Source of the DNA: Aquilaria yunnanensis
Lineage: Eukaryota; Streptophyta; Magnoliopsida; Malvales; Thymelaeaceae
Length of the DNA: 64,000 bases
Direction of reading: 5' to 3'
NCBI GenBank assembly: GCA_039654915.1
Contig: CM077599.1
Coordinates: 13,084,501-13,148,500, forward strand
The notes beneath the pieces are model-generated. The model saw only the letters and a program-made list of their open reading frames with translations, was not told the origin of the DNA and did not search any database. Made by a program: the position numbers and the translations under genes. Positions 32,983-43,760 of the stretch are shown one piece after another; the first letter of the stretch is position 1, and each line of letters opens with the position of its first letter.

Positions 32983-33065
32983 CCAAATTACATATTAAAA
33001 TTGATTCGAGCCACCCAAATTATATTTCAGTTTATTCAGTTCTTTTTCTCAGAATTAGACACATC
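32983..33065. repeat. Direct repeat of about 80 bp, left copy
   Basis: TTACATATTAAAATTGATTC begins a stretch that recurs at 36875-36955 with few changes and ends ATTAGACACAT in both. The left copy abuts the first recognisable Helitron helicase codons; the right copy directly follows the Helitron CTAG end. Confidence 0.8.
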
Positions 33066-33780
33066 AGTGATGTGATCACCTCCACTTACCCAAAATTGGT
33101 TCAGAGGTTCGAAGATCTTAATTACTTGAAGGAAAACAATTTTGTCATCCACTAATAAGATTGTGGATCAAGTGAATGATCGTATCATTTCAATGCTCCC
33201 TGGAGATATTCAAATATTTCTGAGTGCGGATAAAGTTTCACCTGTTTCTGATAACTTTAAAGCACATACAATGTTATATCCCACGGAGTATCTCAATTCA
33301 TTCAAGTTCTATGGGTTCCCTAACCATGAATTAAGACTCAAGGTTGGTGTCCCAGTTATGTTGATGCGAAATCTAAACGAATCTCTTGGTCTATGAAATG
33401 GAACGCGCATGGTTGTTACACGGTTGGCGCATAGAGTGATTGAAGTCAAAATTATCACTGGTCCGAATTCTGGTCGTCGATTTTTCATTCCACGAGTAGA
33501 AATGGTACCTTCTGATAATGACCTGACTTTTTTATTCTGTCAACGGCAATTCTCACTTAAGGTCTGTTTCGCTATGATGATCAACAAAAGCCAGGGACAT
33601 ACTTTCCACCATGTTGGCCTATATCTTCCACAACCTGTTTTTAGCCATGGCCAATTGTATGTTGCTGCATCTCGTGTTACCAGTCCAGCCGGTTTTCGTG
33701 TGCTTCTCGAGATGGATGAGCCTAATAAGTTATTAACAAGGAACATTGTCTATCGTGAAGTCTTTCAACACCTTCACTGA
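33066..33780 (+). pseudogene. Helitron (PIF1-type) helicase C-terminal fragment
   Basis: Rolling-circle DNA transposon helicase. Visible motifs: TNKIVDQVNDRIISMLPGD, LKVGVPVMLMRNLN, and the late helicase motifs MMINKSQGHTFHHVGLYLP and HGQLYVAASRVTS. One in-frame TGA lies at 33394-33396 (between SLGL and NGTRM) and a frameshift near 33150. The Walker motifs and the Rep domain are missing upstream. Confidence 0.85.
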
Positions 33781-34198
33781 TATTCTTTTTACCTTTATAC
33801 TTCATTGTATGACTGACACTCTTGTCAATATATCTTATACTGCCCTTTCCTGTACATTAATATTTAATACTATTGTTTTCTTGTATTGGTAACAGGTGAA
33901 TATGAGACAACAAATAATACATCTCAATCAATTGACACCACTTACGTAAAGATGGACAATCAGGGTATGACTAACCTGTCTATGGGAGACTATTAATGTC
34001 AACAATCATAACCCATTTGGCATTTCCATGATATTCCTTGATGAACAGCTATTATTATTACTGTTCCTTAACCTAACACTTTATCTTCAAATTCTTGATT
34101 ATTTTGGGTACAAATTTCGACACATTATAATCCCCCTATTGTTTATTCTCCTTTTTTATTGTCTTACCTTTCTCCCTTAGAATGATCACATTCATGCG

Positions 34199-36100
34199 AT
34201 GGCTTCAAACTTCATCGCCCCAAAATTCAAATCTATATTGCAAGAAAGGGAGGTCTACATGATTTCAGATTTTAGTGTGTTCAGAGCTGATCGACGATAT
34301 AGACCTATCACTAATGAACACATAATTCGCTTCACTACGTCTACAAAGGTCACATTCGTCTTTATCCCTGTTCCAAATATCAGGCGCTACATGTTTGAAC
34401 TTGTTCCTTTTCAACAAATTCATTTATGTCATCCTAACAATATACAACTATGTGGTATGACTTTAAATAGTGACCGTTTCACGTTTAAACTTTGACTCTG
34501 CTTTCCAAACTAATACTATTGCTTCTTTCATTGTAGATGTTGTTGGCAAGCTTACAGAATTTGGTGATGCATGTGAAATTACACAATCTGATGGGTTACA
34601 CACCATCAAGCGTAATATAAGACTCGCAGATTTAAGGTACTATTTTACACATAATAGATGCACTGTTCGTACTGTTTATTGATCTGATTACAATGCATCA
34701 TTCTTACATACCACTATTGTATTATAGCGGATCAACTATGGATTTAACTTTTTGGGGAGATCAAGCCAAGTCCTTTGACTACAGCTCCTTGAAGAACTCA
34801 TCTACAAATATAATCCTGGTTGTTATGTTGACTTTTGTTAAGTTATGTGAAGGTATTTTATTCAATAATATATGCTTAGTGCATCAATTAAACTCCTTCC
34901 ACAGTTTTCACCTATCTACTATTATTATGTTTTCTTAAGGCAATATAATTTGTCATCAACATCGGGAACAAAGGTTTATGTCAATATTGAGATTGATGAA
35001 GTACACCAGTTCTTTCGATCGTACGACTCTTTTAACTCATCTTTAACATTTCTTTCCCCTTCATCATTTTTTACTTTACATAGTTTGTTATTAACATAAC
35101 CTTCTAAAGAACATTACACCCTCCATTTAGGCAATTTACCGGAATGGATGTTGTACAAGATTATGTCCTAAATCTAGCTGCACGTCGCCCAGACTTAAAA
35201 CTATTGTAGAGACTACTGTAGAGATTACTGAACTGTTAACCCGTGGGCCTTTACATGTGAGTTACTTTCTTCTTATTTCTTTACTTATTTGATACTACTA
35301 CTTATTCAAATTCCTTTTTCACTTTTAACTTAAATTCATATTTTAGTGTAACAACTACACATGTTGTGCAACTATAACACAACTTCTCATTGAGAAAGGA
35401 TGGTGGTATTACGCCTGTAAAAAATATTGCAGGAAAGTTGATCCCATAGGGTTAACTTTCTTCTATCCTTTATGCAACATAGTGAACCGGTCGCCACCAA
35501 TCCGGTACATATTTCTTCTTATTTTTACCACAACCACTGTATTATCCTATTTCCCATCACTTTTATACCAAAAAAAAGCTTACACATCTTGCATGACTAA
35601 CTTTACAGGTATAAAGCAGTTGTGAAGGTAGTTGACTCTACTGGAACTGCTTTATTTACCATGCTTGACTCTATCACTTGCAAGTTTTTTTGTTCCTCTG
35701 CTACATCTCTTCGCTCCCTTTAACAATTGCTTTTTACCAATTTTTCCATTTTCACTTTCAATTGATCCCCAGCTTATACATTTATTTTATTCTTCCATTT
35801 TAACCTACTAATACCCCTTCTGAATATTTTAACTTTATTTGTAGGAAAATGGTTCCACAAACCTTCAGGCACGATTTCAAGAATCACTTAATCGAGAACT
35901 TATTCTTGAGCTTGAGCTTAATTTCTTTAACTTCCAAAACCCCTCTTCACTGTTGACTCTTAAGAGGTTTTTCCCAATAAATCATAAGGAGGAAGCACTC
36001 GCATTCCGACTGAAGGAACAGATTGTATGTTTCTTCTGTTTTATTCTACTAATACTTTTTTCCCGTTTATTTTTAATTTAAACTTGTACATTGTTATCAT
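34199..36100 (+). pseudogene. RPA70-like (replication protein A DNA-binding subunit) gene of the Helitron
   Basis: RPA binds single-stranded DNA; plant Helitrons often carry such a gene downstream of RepHel. Exon-like pieces: 34199-34482 (REVYMISDFSVFRADRRYRP, OB fold), 34500-34650 (DVVGKLTEFGDA, RNIRLADLR), 34730-34800 (MDLTFWGDQAKSFDY), 35130-35210, 35347-35510 (CNNYTCCATITQLLIEKGWW zinc-finger region), 35610-35700 and 35845-36025. Splice-like borders exist, but whether all pieces still join in frame was not established. Confidence 0.65.
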
Positions 36101-36874
36101 TCTACAGGCACCAAGCCAGTCAACGCCGAATTCTATACTGTCCTCCACTCACTAGCCCTACATACCTCCGCCATTTGTTCTTTCCATACAGCCGATGCAT
36201 TTGTATACTATTGTTCTTCTTGATCCAACCTATTCCATTACTTTAACACTCATCATTATTATGACGCACTATTCTTTGTATTATAGGGAACCAACTACTT
36301 CAACTTATGCATATGCTCCAGCATCGACGTTTGCTGTCCCATCGACCATCGAAGTCGAAGTTGCTTTGATTCTGTACGTCCTTCGTCAAAATAATCTTCC
36401 CTTACCCTTACATCATATAATTCAAGCTTACTTTTCAAACCTAACATTTTTACAGATTGAACCTTCAAAAAAGTGCTCCACCTTCCTCCACTTCAACTCT
36501 AGGCCTTCAATTCGCTTCCCACATCATTGCAGCACATGAATGGTAACAACTATCCCTTAACACATACTGTCGCTTTCAGTACGTATATATTGTAAATCTA
36601 AACTTCTCTTAACATCTTAAATAATGCACTTTTAATCCACACTGCCACTTTTTTTACAGGGTAGAACTTTTAGAAGATTGCGATGTTCTTGCTGAATTTC
36701 CACAAATAAATCCTCACCAAATATAAGTTCATGTTATCTTCTAGACTTCCTACTTCTCAAATAGTTGTTTTTGTTATTGCGATTTATTCTCCAATATTGT
36801 TTCTTTTCTATCAATTACTACTTGGTATTTAATATGAATTTCTATCATATCCGATAGACGGGTTATGAAACTAG

Positions 36875-36955
36875 TTACATATTAAAATTGATTCAAGCCG
36901 CCCAAATTATATTTCAGTTTATTCAGTTCTTTTTCTCAAAATTAGACACATATTA
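36875..36955. repeat. Direct repeat of about 80 bp, right copy
   Basis: Second copy of 32983-33065, starting immediately after the Helitron CTAG. The pair brackets the truncated Helitron. Confidence 0.8.
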
Positions 36956-37120
36956 AATAAAAAAAATTTCCTCTCATATCCAAAATTAAAGAAAGATGGA
37001 AAACATATTGTCCGAAATTAGTAAGAAAGACTTTTATATATGTAAGGCCAAAATAGATAATGGTAAAAATTAGTAAGAAATAACTTGATCCTAAATTTGA
37101 AACTTTTGTTTTTCTTAAAA

Positions 37121-37290
37121 GGCCTAATTGCAAAGACAACCCCTGAACTTGACCAACTCAATCGAGTTGGTCCAAAACTCAGCACTTAGTGAAAAGTGGC
37201 CCTCAACTTTGAAAAAGTTAGCATTTAAGAGAGGCTGAAATGGCAGTTAGTGGCTGAGGTGGATTTAACGGTAGCCCTCTGATTGTAGGG
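37121..37290. mobile_element. Lone MULE-type terminal repeat
   Basis: GGCCTAATTGCAAAGACAAC followed by CCCTGAACTTGACCAACTC resembles the terminus of the element at 27290-28483. No matching inverted end was found to its right within the window. Confidence 0.55.
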
Positions 37291-37349
37291 TTAGCTGAAC
37301 CTACAGAATATTGTAAAAAAGGCAAAAAAAAATTAAAGAAAATAAGAAA

Positions 37350-37505
37350 AGAAAGCTTAGAAATTAAAGGAATGAAATAAGAATCGGAGACCTTGAAGAA
37401 GCGATTGACCAGGGGAGATGCTACATCATCATTGTCTTGGTGAGGATTTGGGCCTATGGATGACGAATTGGGTCTGAGAGAATTGCCCAACCTCGAAATG
37501 GCCAT
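37350..37505 (-). other. Possible small exon fragment, unrecognised
   Basis: A minus-strand ORF starting MAISRLGNSLRPNSSS at 37505 lies just inside the lone MULE-type end, with telomere-like AAACCCTAA sequence upstream. The codon use of the first 45 residues looks gene-like and the rest is low complexity. It could be a captured first exon. No similarity is recognised. Confidence 0.25.
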
Positions 37506-37509
37506 GGAG

Positions 37510-38610
37510 GTTTAGTGTTTGTATTTAGAGTTTAAGGTTTAATTAAGGTTTGTGTTTAGGGTTTAAGTTTAAGGGTTAATGGTAGGTAGGTTTAGGGTTT
37601 AATTAAAAGGGTTTGTATTTAGGGTTTAATTAGGGTTTGTATAAATGGTTTATGGTTCAAAAAACCTCACACCCTAACTACATACAAACATAAAAACCAT
37701 AAATCCTAAATCCTAAACCATAATTAAACCCCAAACTTTGATTCCTTACTCCTAAACCCTAAACACTTAAAACAAACCTTAATTAAAACCTAAATCCTAA
37801 TTATACCCTAAACCCTAAATACAAACCCTAATTAAACCCTAAATCCTAAACCTAACTACCATTAATCCTAAACTCTAAACCCTATATACAAACCCTAATT
37901 AAACCTTAAACCTTAAATACAAACCTTAATTAAAACTTAAACCCTAAACCTAACTACCATTAACCCTAAACCCCAAATACGAACCCTACTAATTAAACCC
38001 TAAACCCTAAAACTAACTACCATTAACCCTAAAACTCTAACCCTTAAATACAAGGCCTAATTAAACCCTAAAACCTAAATACAAACCCTAATTAAACAAT
38101 AAACTTTAATTAAACCCAAAACCCTAAATACAACCCTAATTAAACCCTAAACGCTAAACCTAATTTATACCATTAACCCTAAACCATAAACTTAATCTAT
38201 ACCATTAACCTTAAATGCAAATCTCATACCCTAAATTTCAATACCCTAACACTTAATTAATAACCTTAAACCATCCTAATTCTGTATATTTCCCTAAACC
38301 CTAAAAAAATTCTCAAACCCTAAATCATAAAAGAAGCTCTAAATTAATCCTAAAATAAATCCCAAAACCCTAATATTAAATTGATTCAATTAATACCCCT
38401 AACCCTATACTAATTTTGAACCCTAAACTTTAAAGAAAAATCTCACACCCTAGATCTATGTCTAATACCTTTAATCTCTTAAAAACCCTAAATCTTAATT
38501 CTATATCCCTAAACCTTAAAAAAAATTCCAAACCCTAAAACAAAAACAAAAATGAATACATATATCCTAAACTCTAAAAACACCCAAACCCTAAAAAACC
38601 AATACTTCTA
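37510..38610. repeat. Degenerate telomere-like repeat block with strand switch
   Basis: From 37510 to 37640 the plus strand carries TTTAGGG-type repeats; from about 37665 to 38610 it carries CCCTAAA-type repeats broken by spacers such as AACTACCATTAACC and AATTAAA. The block is too degenerate to be an active telomere end. Confidence 0.85.
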
Positions 38611-38611
38611 A

Positions 38612-38851
38612 ATCAATTAGCCACTGAGAAAGCGATTAAGGCAAATTTTGACAGCTAAAAAAGTGACTGATTGGCAACTGAAGTCAAATCTGTAAAAAAT
38701 TTCTGACTAAAAAGTGACTAACATTTTAACAACCGAAACCTTGATTCACCCATCAGTCACAATAAAAAGTAGACATTTTTACTTCCGACTGATTGAAACA
38801 CCAAGCAACTCAAAGTCAGTTGCAATTTTGCATCGATTTTGCAGTGAATAA
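38612..38851. mobile_element. CACTA-like terminus following the telomere-like block
   Basis: Repeated short motifs (GTGACT, GCAACT) and a right border reading GATTTTGCAGTG, i.e. CACTGCAAAATC on the minus strand, resemble CACTA sub-terminal and terminal repeats. A diverged copy of the same arrangement occurs at 57630-57890. Confidence 0.5.
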
Positions 38852-38859
38852 TTATCTAA

Positions 38860-41645
38860 AATATTTAAGAATAAATAAAATAAAAAAAAAAGTAAAGATC
38901 CTTATTTAGGTTGTCCAGAAAAATCCATGGCTTGGAAACATTAAAATGTATATAAAACAAGAAAAATTAAGTAGTAAGTTAAAGGGTCCACATCCAAGGT
39001 GATTCGATTAGAATCCATAGTTTAGAAAATTAATTAAAATATTTAAATGAAAGAAAAAAAAATTTAAATCAAACTTACGTGCCAATTTTGTGGTACTATA
39101 ATAAAGTTATTTTAGTGTAATTGTACTCCTGAACTCCTCAAGCACTTGTTGACCATTTTAAGGTGTTCAATCGATCTAGGTATAAACAGAATAATGATGA
39201 CCCCTAAAAACACGTAGCTACATATACGCGGCACAAAAGCTATTTACATACAGATATATATATATGCATTATATTACATACATGATAGTCCAGCACTTAG
39301 GTCAACAGACTAAGTCTATGATCTTGATGACTCCTAGGCCTAACCCCTTCTAAGCAATTATCCACTACCTAGAGCACTTGTCAAGCTAGCACAAATAGAA
39401 GCTAAACTAGTTAGCTACAAAATTGGTATTAACATTCAAATGATGTTGGTTACTAAGGGTTGTGCTATGAATACTTGATAGGGGCAATTGGCACCACTTA
39501 ATTTTGAAAAGGCTATAGAATTGGTATATTATTTTTTTAAACAGTATTCATTTTTTCCTTTATAAATTTTTTGGTAATGCCCCACTAACTTAAAAGTTAA
39601 AAGAGCATGAACATAATTCTAATGAATGGTCAAAAATAAAAATATATAAAATTTGATAGCAAAACTAAAAACCAAAAAAATTATTAGTATTATATAGAAC
39701 TTAACACACAAACCTAACCTACTGAGAGAGAGAGAGAGAATCTCATCTTTTCCACATCCCAATTAAAAAAAAATACTAGTGAAAATATAAAAACAAAACA
39801 ATAAAAAAGACTAACCTAAAAATCTTAGCAAAGTAGACTCAAATTAGTATCAATTTGAAAAATTCATCTTTATTTCAGAGAGACAATCTCATAGCTTGCT
39901 CCTTCCCCTGTCACAGGTCCGTAACATGCGGATTCATTTGCTCCTCTTGTTCTTCTTTCTTACTCAAAAAAATTGTGCCAAAAGTTAATCTCTATAGGTA
40001 ACCAGGTAGAGATGTTAATGGACATTCAGTCTGATAGGGATCCAACTGCATCTGAGTGGGTATGATACGAGTTTGAGGTTCTTATGCCCATATCTAAGGT
40101 TTTTATGCCTATATCGAACCAACACACACACACACACACACACACATGTATGTATGTATGTATGTATGTATGTATGCAATTCTTCATTTTCTTCGAATTT
40201 ATCCAACCATACGTGTATTACTTAATATAAGAAATTGATTATAGTCACACCACATGAAAATAAGATAAAAGACAAAAACAGGGCATAGAACATATAAGCT
40301 AAAGTTAATTTTGTTACTATTGAATATAGGAAGATAAATACTTTGCAAAAGTTGGTTATTCCTCATTTTGTTTCACGCTGCTATTTATCTACTGTGAGAT
40401 CAAGTAGGTAGAATCATATCAACTGAATAGTTGTAGTTATGAAAGTAGTGGGTGGATAGGTTTTACCTGATTCAATCTGCCCCAAAATGGAAAGGATATG
40501 GATATGAAAATTATCCATTTGCCTGGTGATGGGTAGGATATAGGTGCGGTGTCCAACATAGCGGTTTGGATGTAAGAATACTTTTATCCCCCAAATCTAA
40601 CCCAATGACATATTTTATTAACAATTTTTTATTGCCCCGACTAACATTTTTTTTTTGTTCCATCCCTACTAGTTATAGAGTTAAAAATAAAAATAAGTTA
40701 TTTTGGATTAACTCGATTTAACAAAGAACAAACTGTAACTTAAGTTTAAATTTAACATAAGGATCTTTCCACGGTACTTAGGCAGGTGTCAACCTTGGTC
40801 TAGGTGGCACATATATGACATGAGTGTCTGAACATGTTGGAAATGTCTTTCCAAGGCTGGGCATATAAACCCAGGTCAAGACAATGGCCTTATAAAAAAA
40901 GTCAAACCTCAAGTCAAATGCTTTCGACCTAAACCCGCTTTTTTGGATTATTTCAAATAAACCAACGTTCATGTTATTCAAGTCTATTTCTAATCAATTC
41001 CACACAATTTTTTTGCACGTACTGATGCTAAATAAAATCATTTAAACTGGCTTTGTAAAGAACTCCAAAAAAAATAAGCTCACCTGAGTAGCAGTTCACA
41101 TATAACCCACATAAACTACAGTTATTCGGACACTTTGCAAATTCTTAGGATTTGGGCTTGGAAACATGGTTTGATGATCTATACATATTTAAGCATAGGT
41201 CAAAGTATGTACACAAAGTTTTAGCCTAAAACCATGAGTCTATCATAAAGCCAAACTTATGTGACCATTAAGCAAAAACCTATAGTAAACCAAAATTAAC
41301 ATGTCCAAGCAAATCAAATCTATTTATAGAAATTGACATGATTTCATGCAAGTAGAAATGCTAAGAAAACTATGCTGCACTACAATTGAATTGGAAATCC
41401 ACAAGTCAACTTTTATTTCTAAAAATTTAAGCTTTATATCCAGTACAGAAGCAGGACTTGTATGTGTTCCACAATTCAACTACAAACTAGCCTCTACATA
41501 ACTAAATACAATAAACCAAGGATTGATTTATAGTCAAAAGAATTAAATTTCTTCAATACAGGAACTAAAGGTTAAAAGCTCTTATCCATGACCATGCTTC
41601 ATGCTGCCACATAACAAATAAAGTTCTTCCACTTCCTTCATTGTC
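38860..41645. other. Intergenic, no gene seen
   Basis: AT-rich sequence without recognisable coding regions. It holds a GA run at 39724-39740 and the CA/TATG microsatellite at 40123-40176. Confidence 0.5.
40123..40176. repeat. CA then ATGT microsatellite
   Basis: About 12 CA units followed by seven ATGT units. The short ORF across it reflects the repeat only. Confidence 0.9.
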
Positions 41646-41653
41646 TACTTAGC

Positions 41654-42790
41654 CAAGGACGTAGCCATTTGGGGGCGGAGAGGGGTTCTAACCCCCCTTA
41701 GATTTTTCAAAATGTTTTTATTAGTAGTAATTAATATGATATAAAATTGTAAAAGTATTAAAGTTTGGTACTTTTTTGTAAATTATTGAATTAGCAATGG
41801 ACATTGGTGTATTTTATCCTTTTTAAATGTTTTAACGCAAACCACACACATGTGAATAAATCAACCAAAAACTTCAGTAAAGTTCTACAAGGCAAAAACA
41901 AGCGAACGAGCAAACCAGTCCTAGATTCCCAGTTTATCCCTCTATTCACATCAATCTCTATAAAAGGTCTACTCATTTTGTTCAAAACATGATTTTGATA
42001 TTATAGATCTAAGTACTCCACATTTTGTGAGGCATAGTAGTCACCGACATGATAATTTGACAGTGGAGTGTTATTATTTTTTTGATGTGTTTAATGAAAC
42101 TATAGATTTTTAATTGTAGGAGATTTTTTTTCAGATTCAATGAACATCTCATAGAACTTTTGAAGTTAAATTCATGTTTGAATTCGAAAAACGGGTTCAA
42201 GTCTTTTAATATTGAGTCAATTTGCAGCATTGCACGGAAATATTATCCCAATGATTTTTCAAGACATGAACTTAACTTGATGTCATTTCAATTACGACAC
42301 TTTTATACTAATATTAGTAATTTATCAGACTTTAAAGGATTGTCATCAATAACTGAATTATACCAAGTCTTAACAACTCCGGGGAAGTCAAGTTATTACT
42401 TTTTTATTGACAGATTGATCCATTTGATATTTACTCTTCCTGTGTCAACTGCCACTACAGAATGTGCTTTTTCAACTATAAAGATTTTGCATACCAAATT
42501 GAGAAACAAGATGGATAATGACTTTTTTGCTGATAGTTTGCTTTTGTATATTGAAGAAAATATTACAGAGACTTTTAGTTTGGATTCAATATTTAATGAT
42601 TTTAGGGATTTGAAGGAGTATCGTGTTAAATTTTTAACTAAATTATTGTAGACTTTCAAATTTCATGAGTATATATATAACATTATTTGATACTTTTTTA
42701 TTATTGTTCATGAATTTATACTTGTTAACAACCCACTTACACCCACATCTTCACCTTGCCCCCTAGCCATGATTCTTGGGTACGTCCTTG
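41654..42790 (+). mobile_element. hAT transposon, internally deleted
   Basis: CAAGGACGTA at 41654 and its complement TACGTCCTTG ending at 42790 form the terminal inverted repeats. The flanking 8-mers TACTTAGC and TACTCAGC differ at one base, fitting the 8-bp hAT target duplication. The interior keeps only the 3' part of a transposase gene. Confidence 0.8.
42100..42651 (+). pseudogene. hAT transposase C-terminal (dimerisation) fragment
   Basis: The ORF from 42160 carries LPVSTATTECAFSTIKILHT then KLRNKMDNDFFADSLLLYIE, the hAT C-terminal dimerisation domain of the TTF-zinc-finger / DUF4371 type. The N-terminal zinc finger and RNase H-like catalytic core are missing, so it is not functional as a transposase. 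The stop is at 42651. Confidence 0.85.
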
Positions 42791-42799
42791 TACTCAGCC

Positions 42800-43755
42800 A
42801 CATCATCAATGCTCATTCTTCACCCCAGTAACTATATCACATACTCCATATTTTCATAACTACAGGAGCATGCTATAAAAAATTAGCAAGCTAAAGTAGC
42901 AAAAAATGTGATTTATAGTAAACCTCTGTCCCTTTGACACATCATGCGATGGATGGTGATCATTAAATGGGAACACGTTTATGTAGAACTACGGCTACTC
43001 CACCATTGCGTAATGGGGGATCCAAGGATTAAGTCCTTCCTGACATTGCTAATGGCGTCGAACCGCACCATCAAGTGGCAGTAAAACGATTCAGCTAAGT
43101 TGATGCTAGAACAGATGCAAACCATCAATCAAATACTGCAAACTCGTTCGCCACTGTTGTGCATACCTATACCCAAGAAACCTATTTGAGCCAACTCGTC
43201 ACAGTTTTCCTCATGCCCTTTACTTGCCAGACAAAGCCATTTATAGCCGCTCAGGCTCCCTCTGCCATGCATTCATCTTTGATCCCGTTGGCGACCACTA
43301 TCGCGAGTGCTTCCCTCTACTAGTCTTTTTTTTCTTAACCCATGCATTCATTTTTTTAACTATTTATAGCTTTTTTATTTTTAGCCGTTGTAGTTAAAAA
43401 TTTAAGGACTTACATTGTATTTCTACAAAATAAATAAAACTTGGTCAAATTCCCACTAGAATTGCCACACTTAATTCATTATATACCAAAAAACGGAGCA
43501 TTTTATTTTTTTTAAGAGCTTTTTGGTAGAATTTGACAATTTTATGACTTTATGATTGTACAAAAATCAAAATGACTCTAGGTAAAATCTGTCCTTGTAA
43601 CAAACAATGACAGGATAGAAACACTTGGCAGACAAAAAATTGAATAGAAAAATAAAGATGGATTGGACGGTGAAGCTCAAGTGGGACACAAAGATTTATT
43701 TCTCACAATGCAGATGGCCGAAACGATAATTTATGAAATTTACCACTTCCAGTGA
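42800..43755. other. Intergenic between the hAT element and the amidase 3' end
   Basis: No gene recognised. The last part must hold the amidase 3' UTR. Confidence 0.45.
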
Positions 43756-43760
43756 ACACT

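Larger units (their letters stand above)
33066..36874 (+). mobile_element. 5'-truncated Helitron with helicase remnant, RPA-like exons and 3' end
   Basis: The order helicase C-terminus (33066-33780), RPA70-like exons (34199-36100), then a terminus ending CGGGTTATGAAACTAG at 36874 is that of plant Helitrons. The 3' end has a short hairpin (CCGATAGACGG region) about 12 bases before CTAG, as expected. The Rep nuclease and most of the helicase are absent, so it is not autonomous. Confidence 0.75.
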
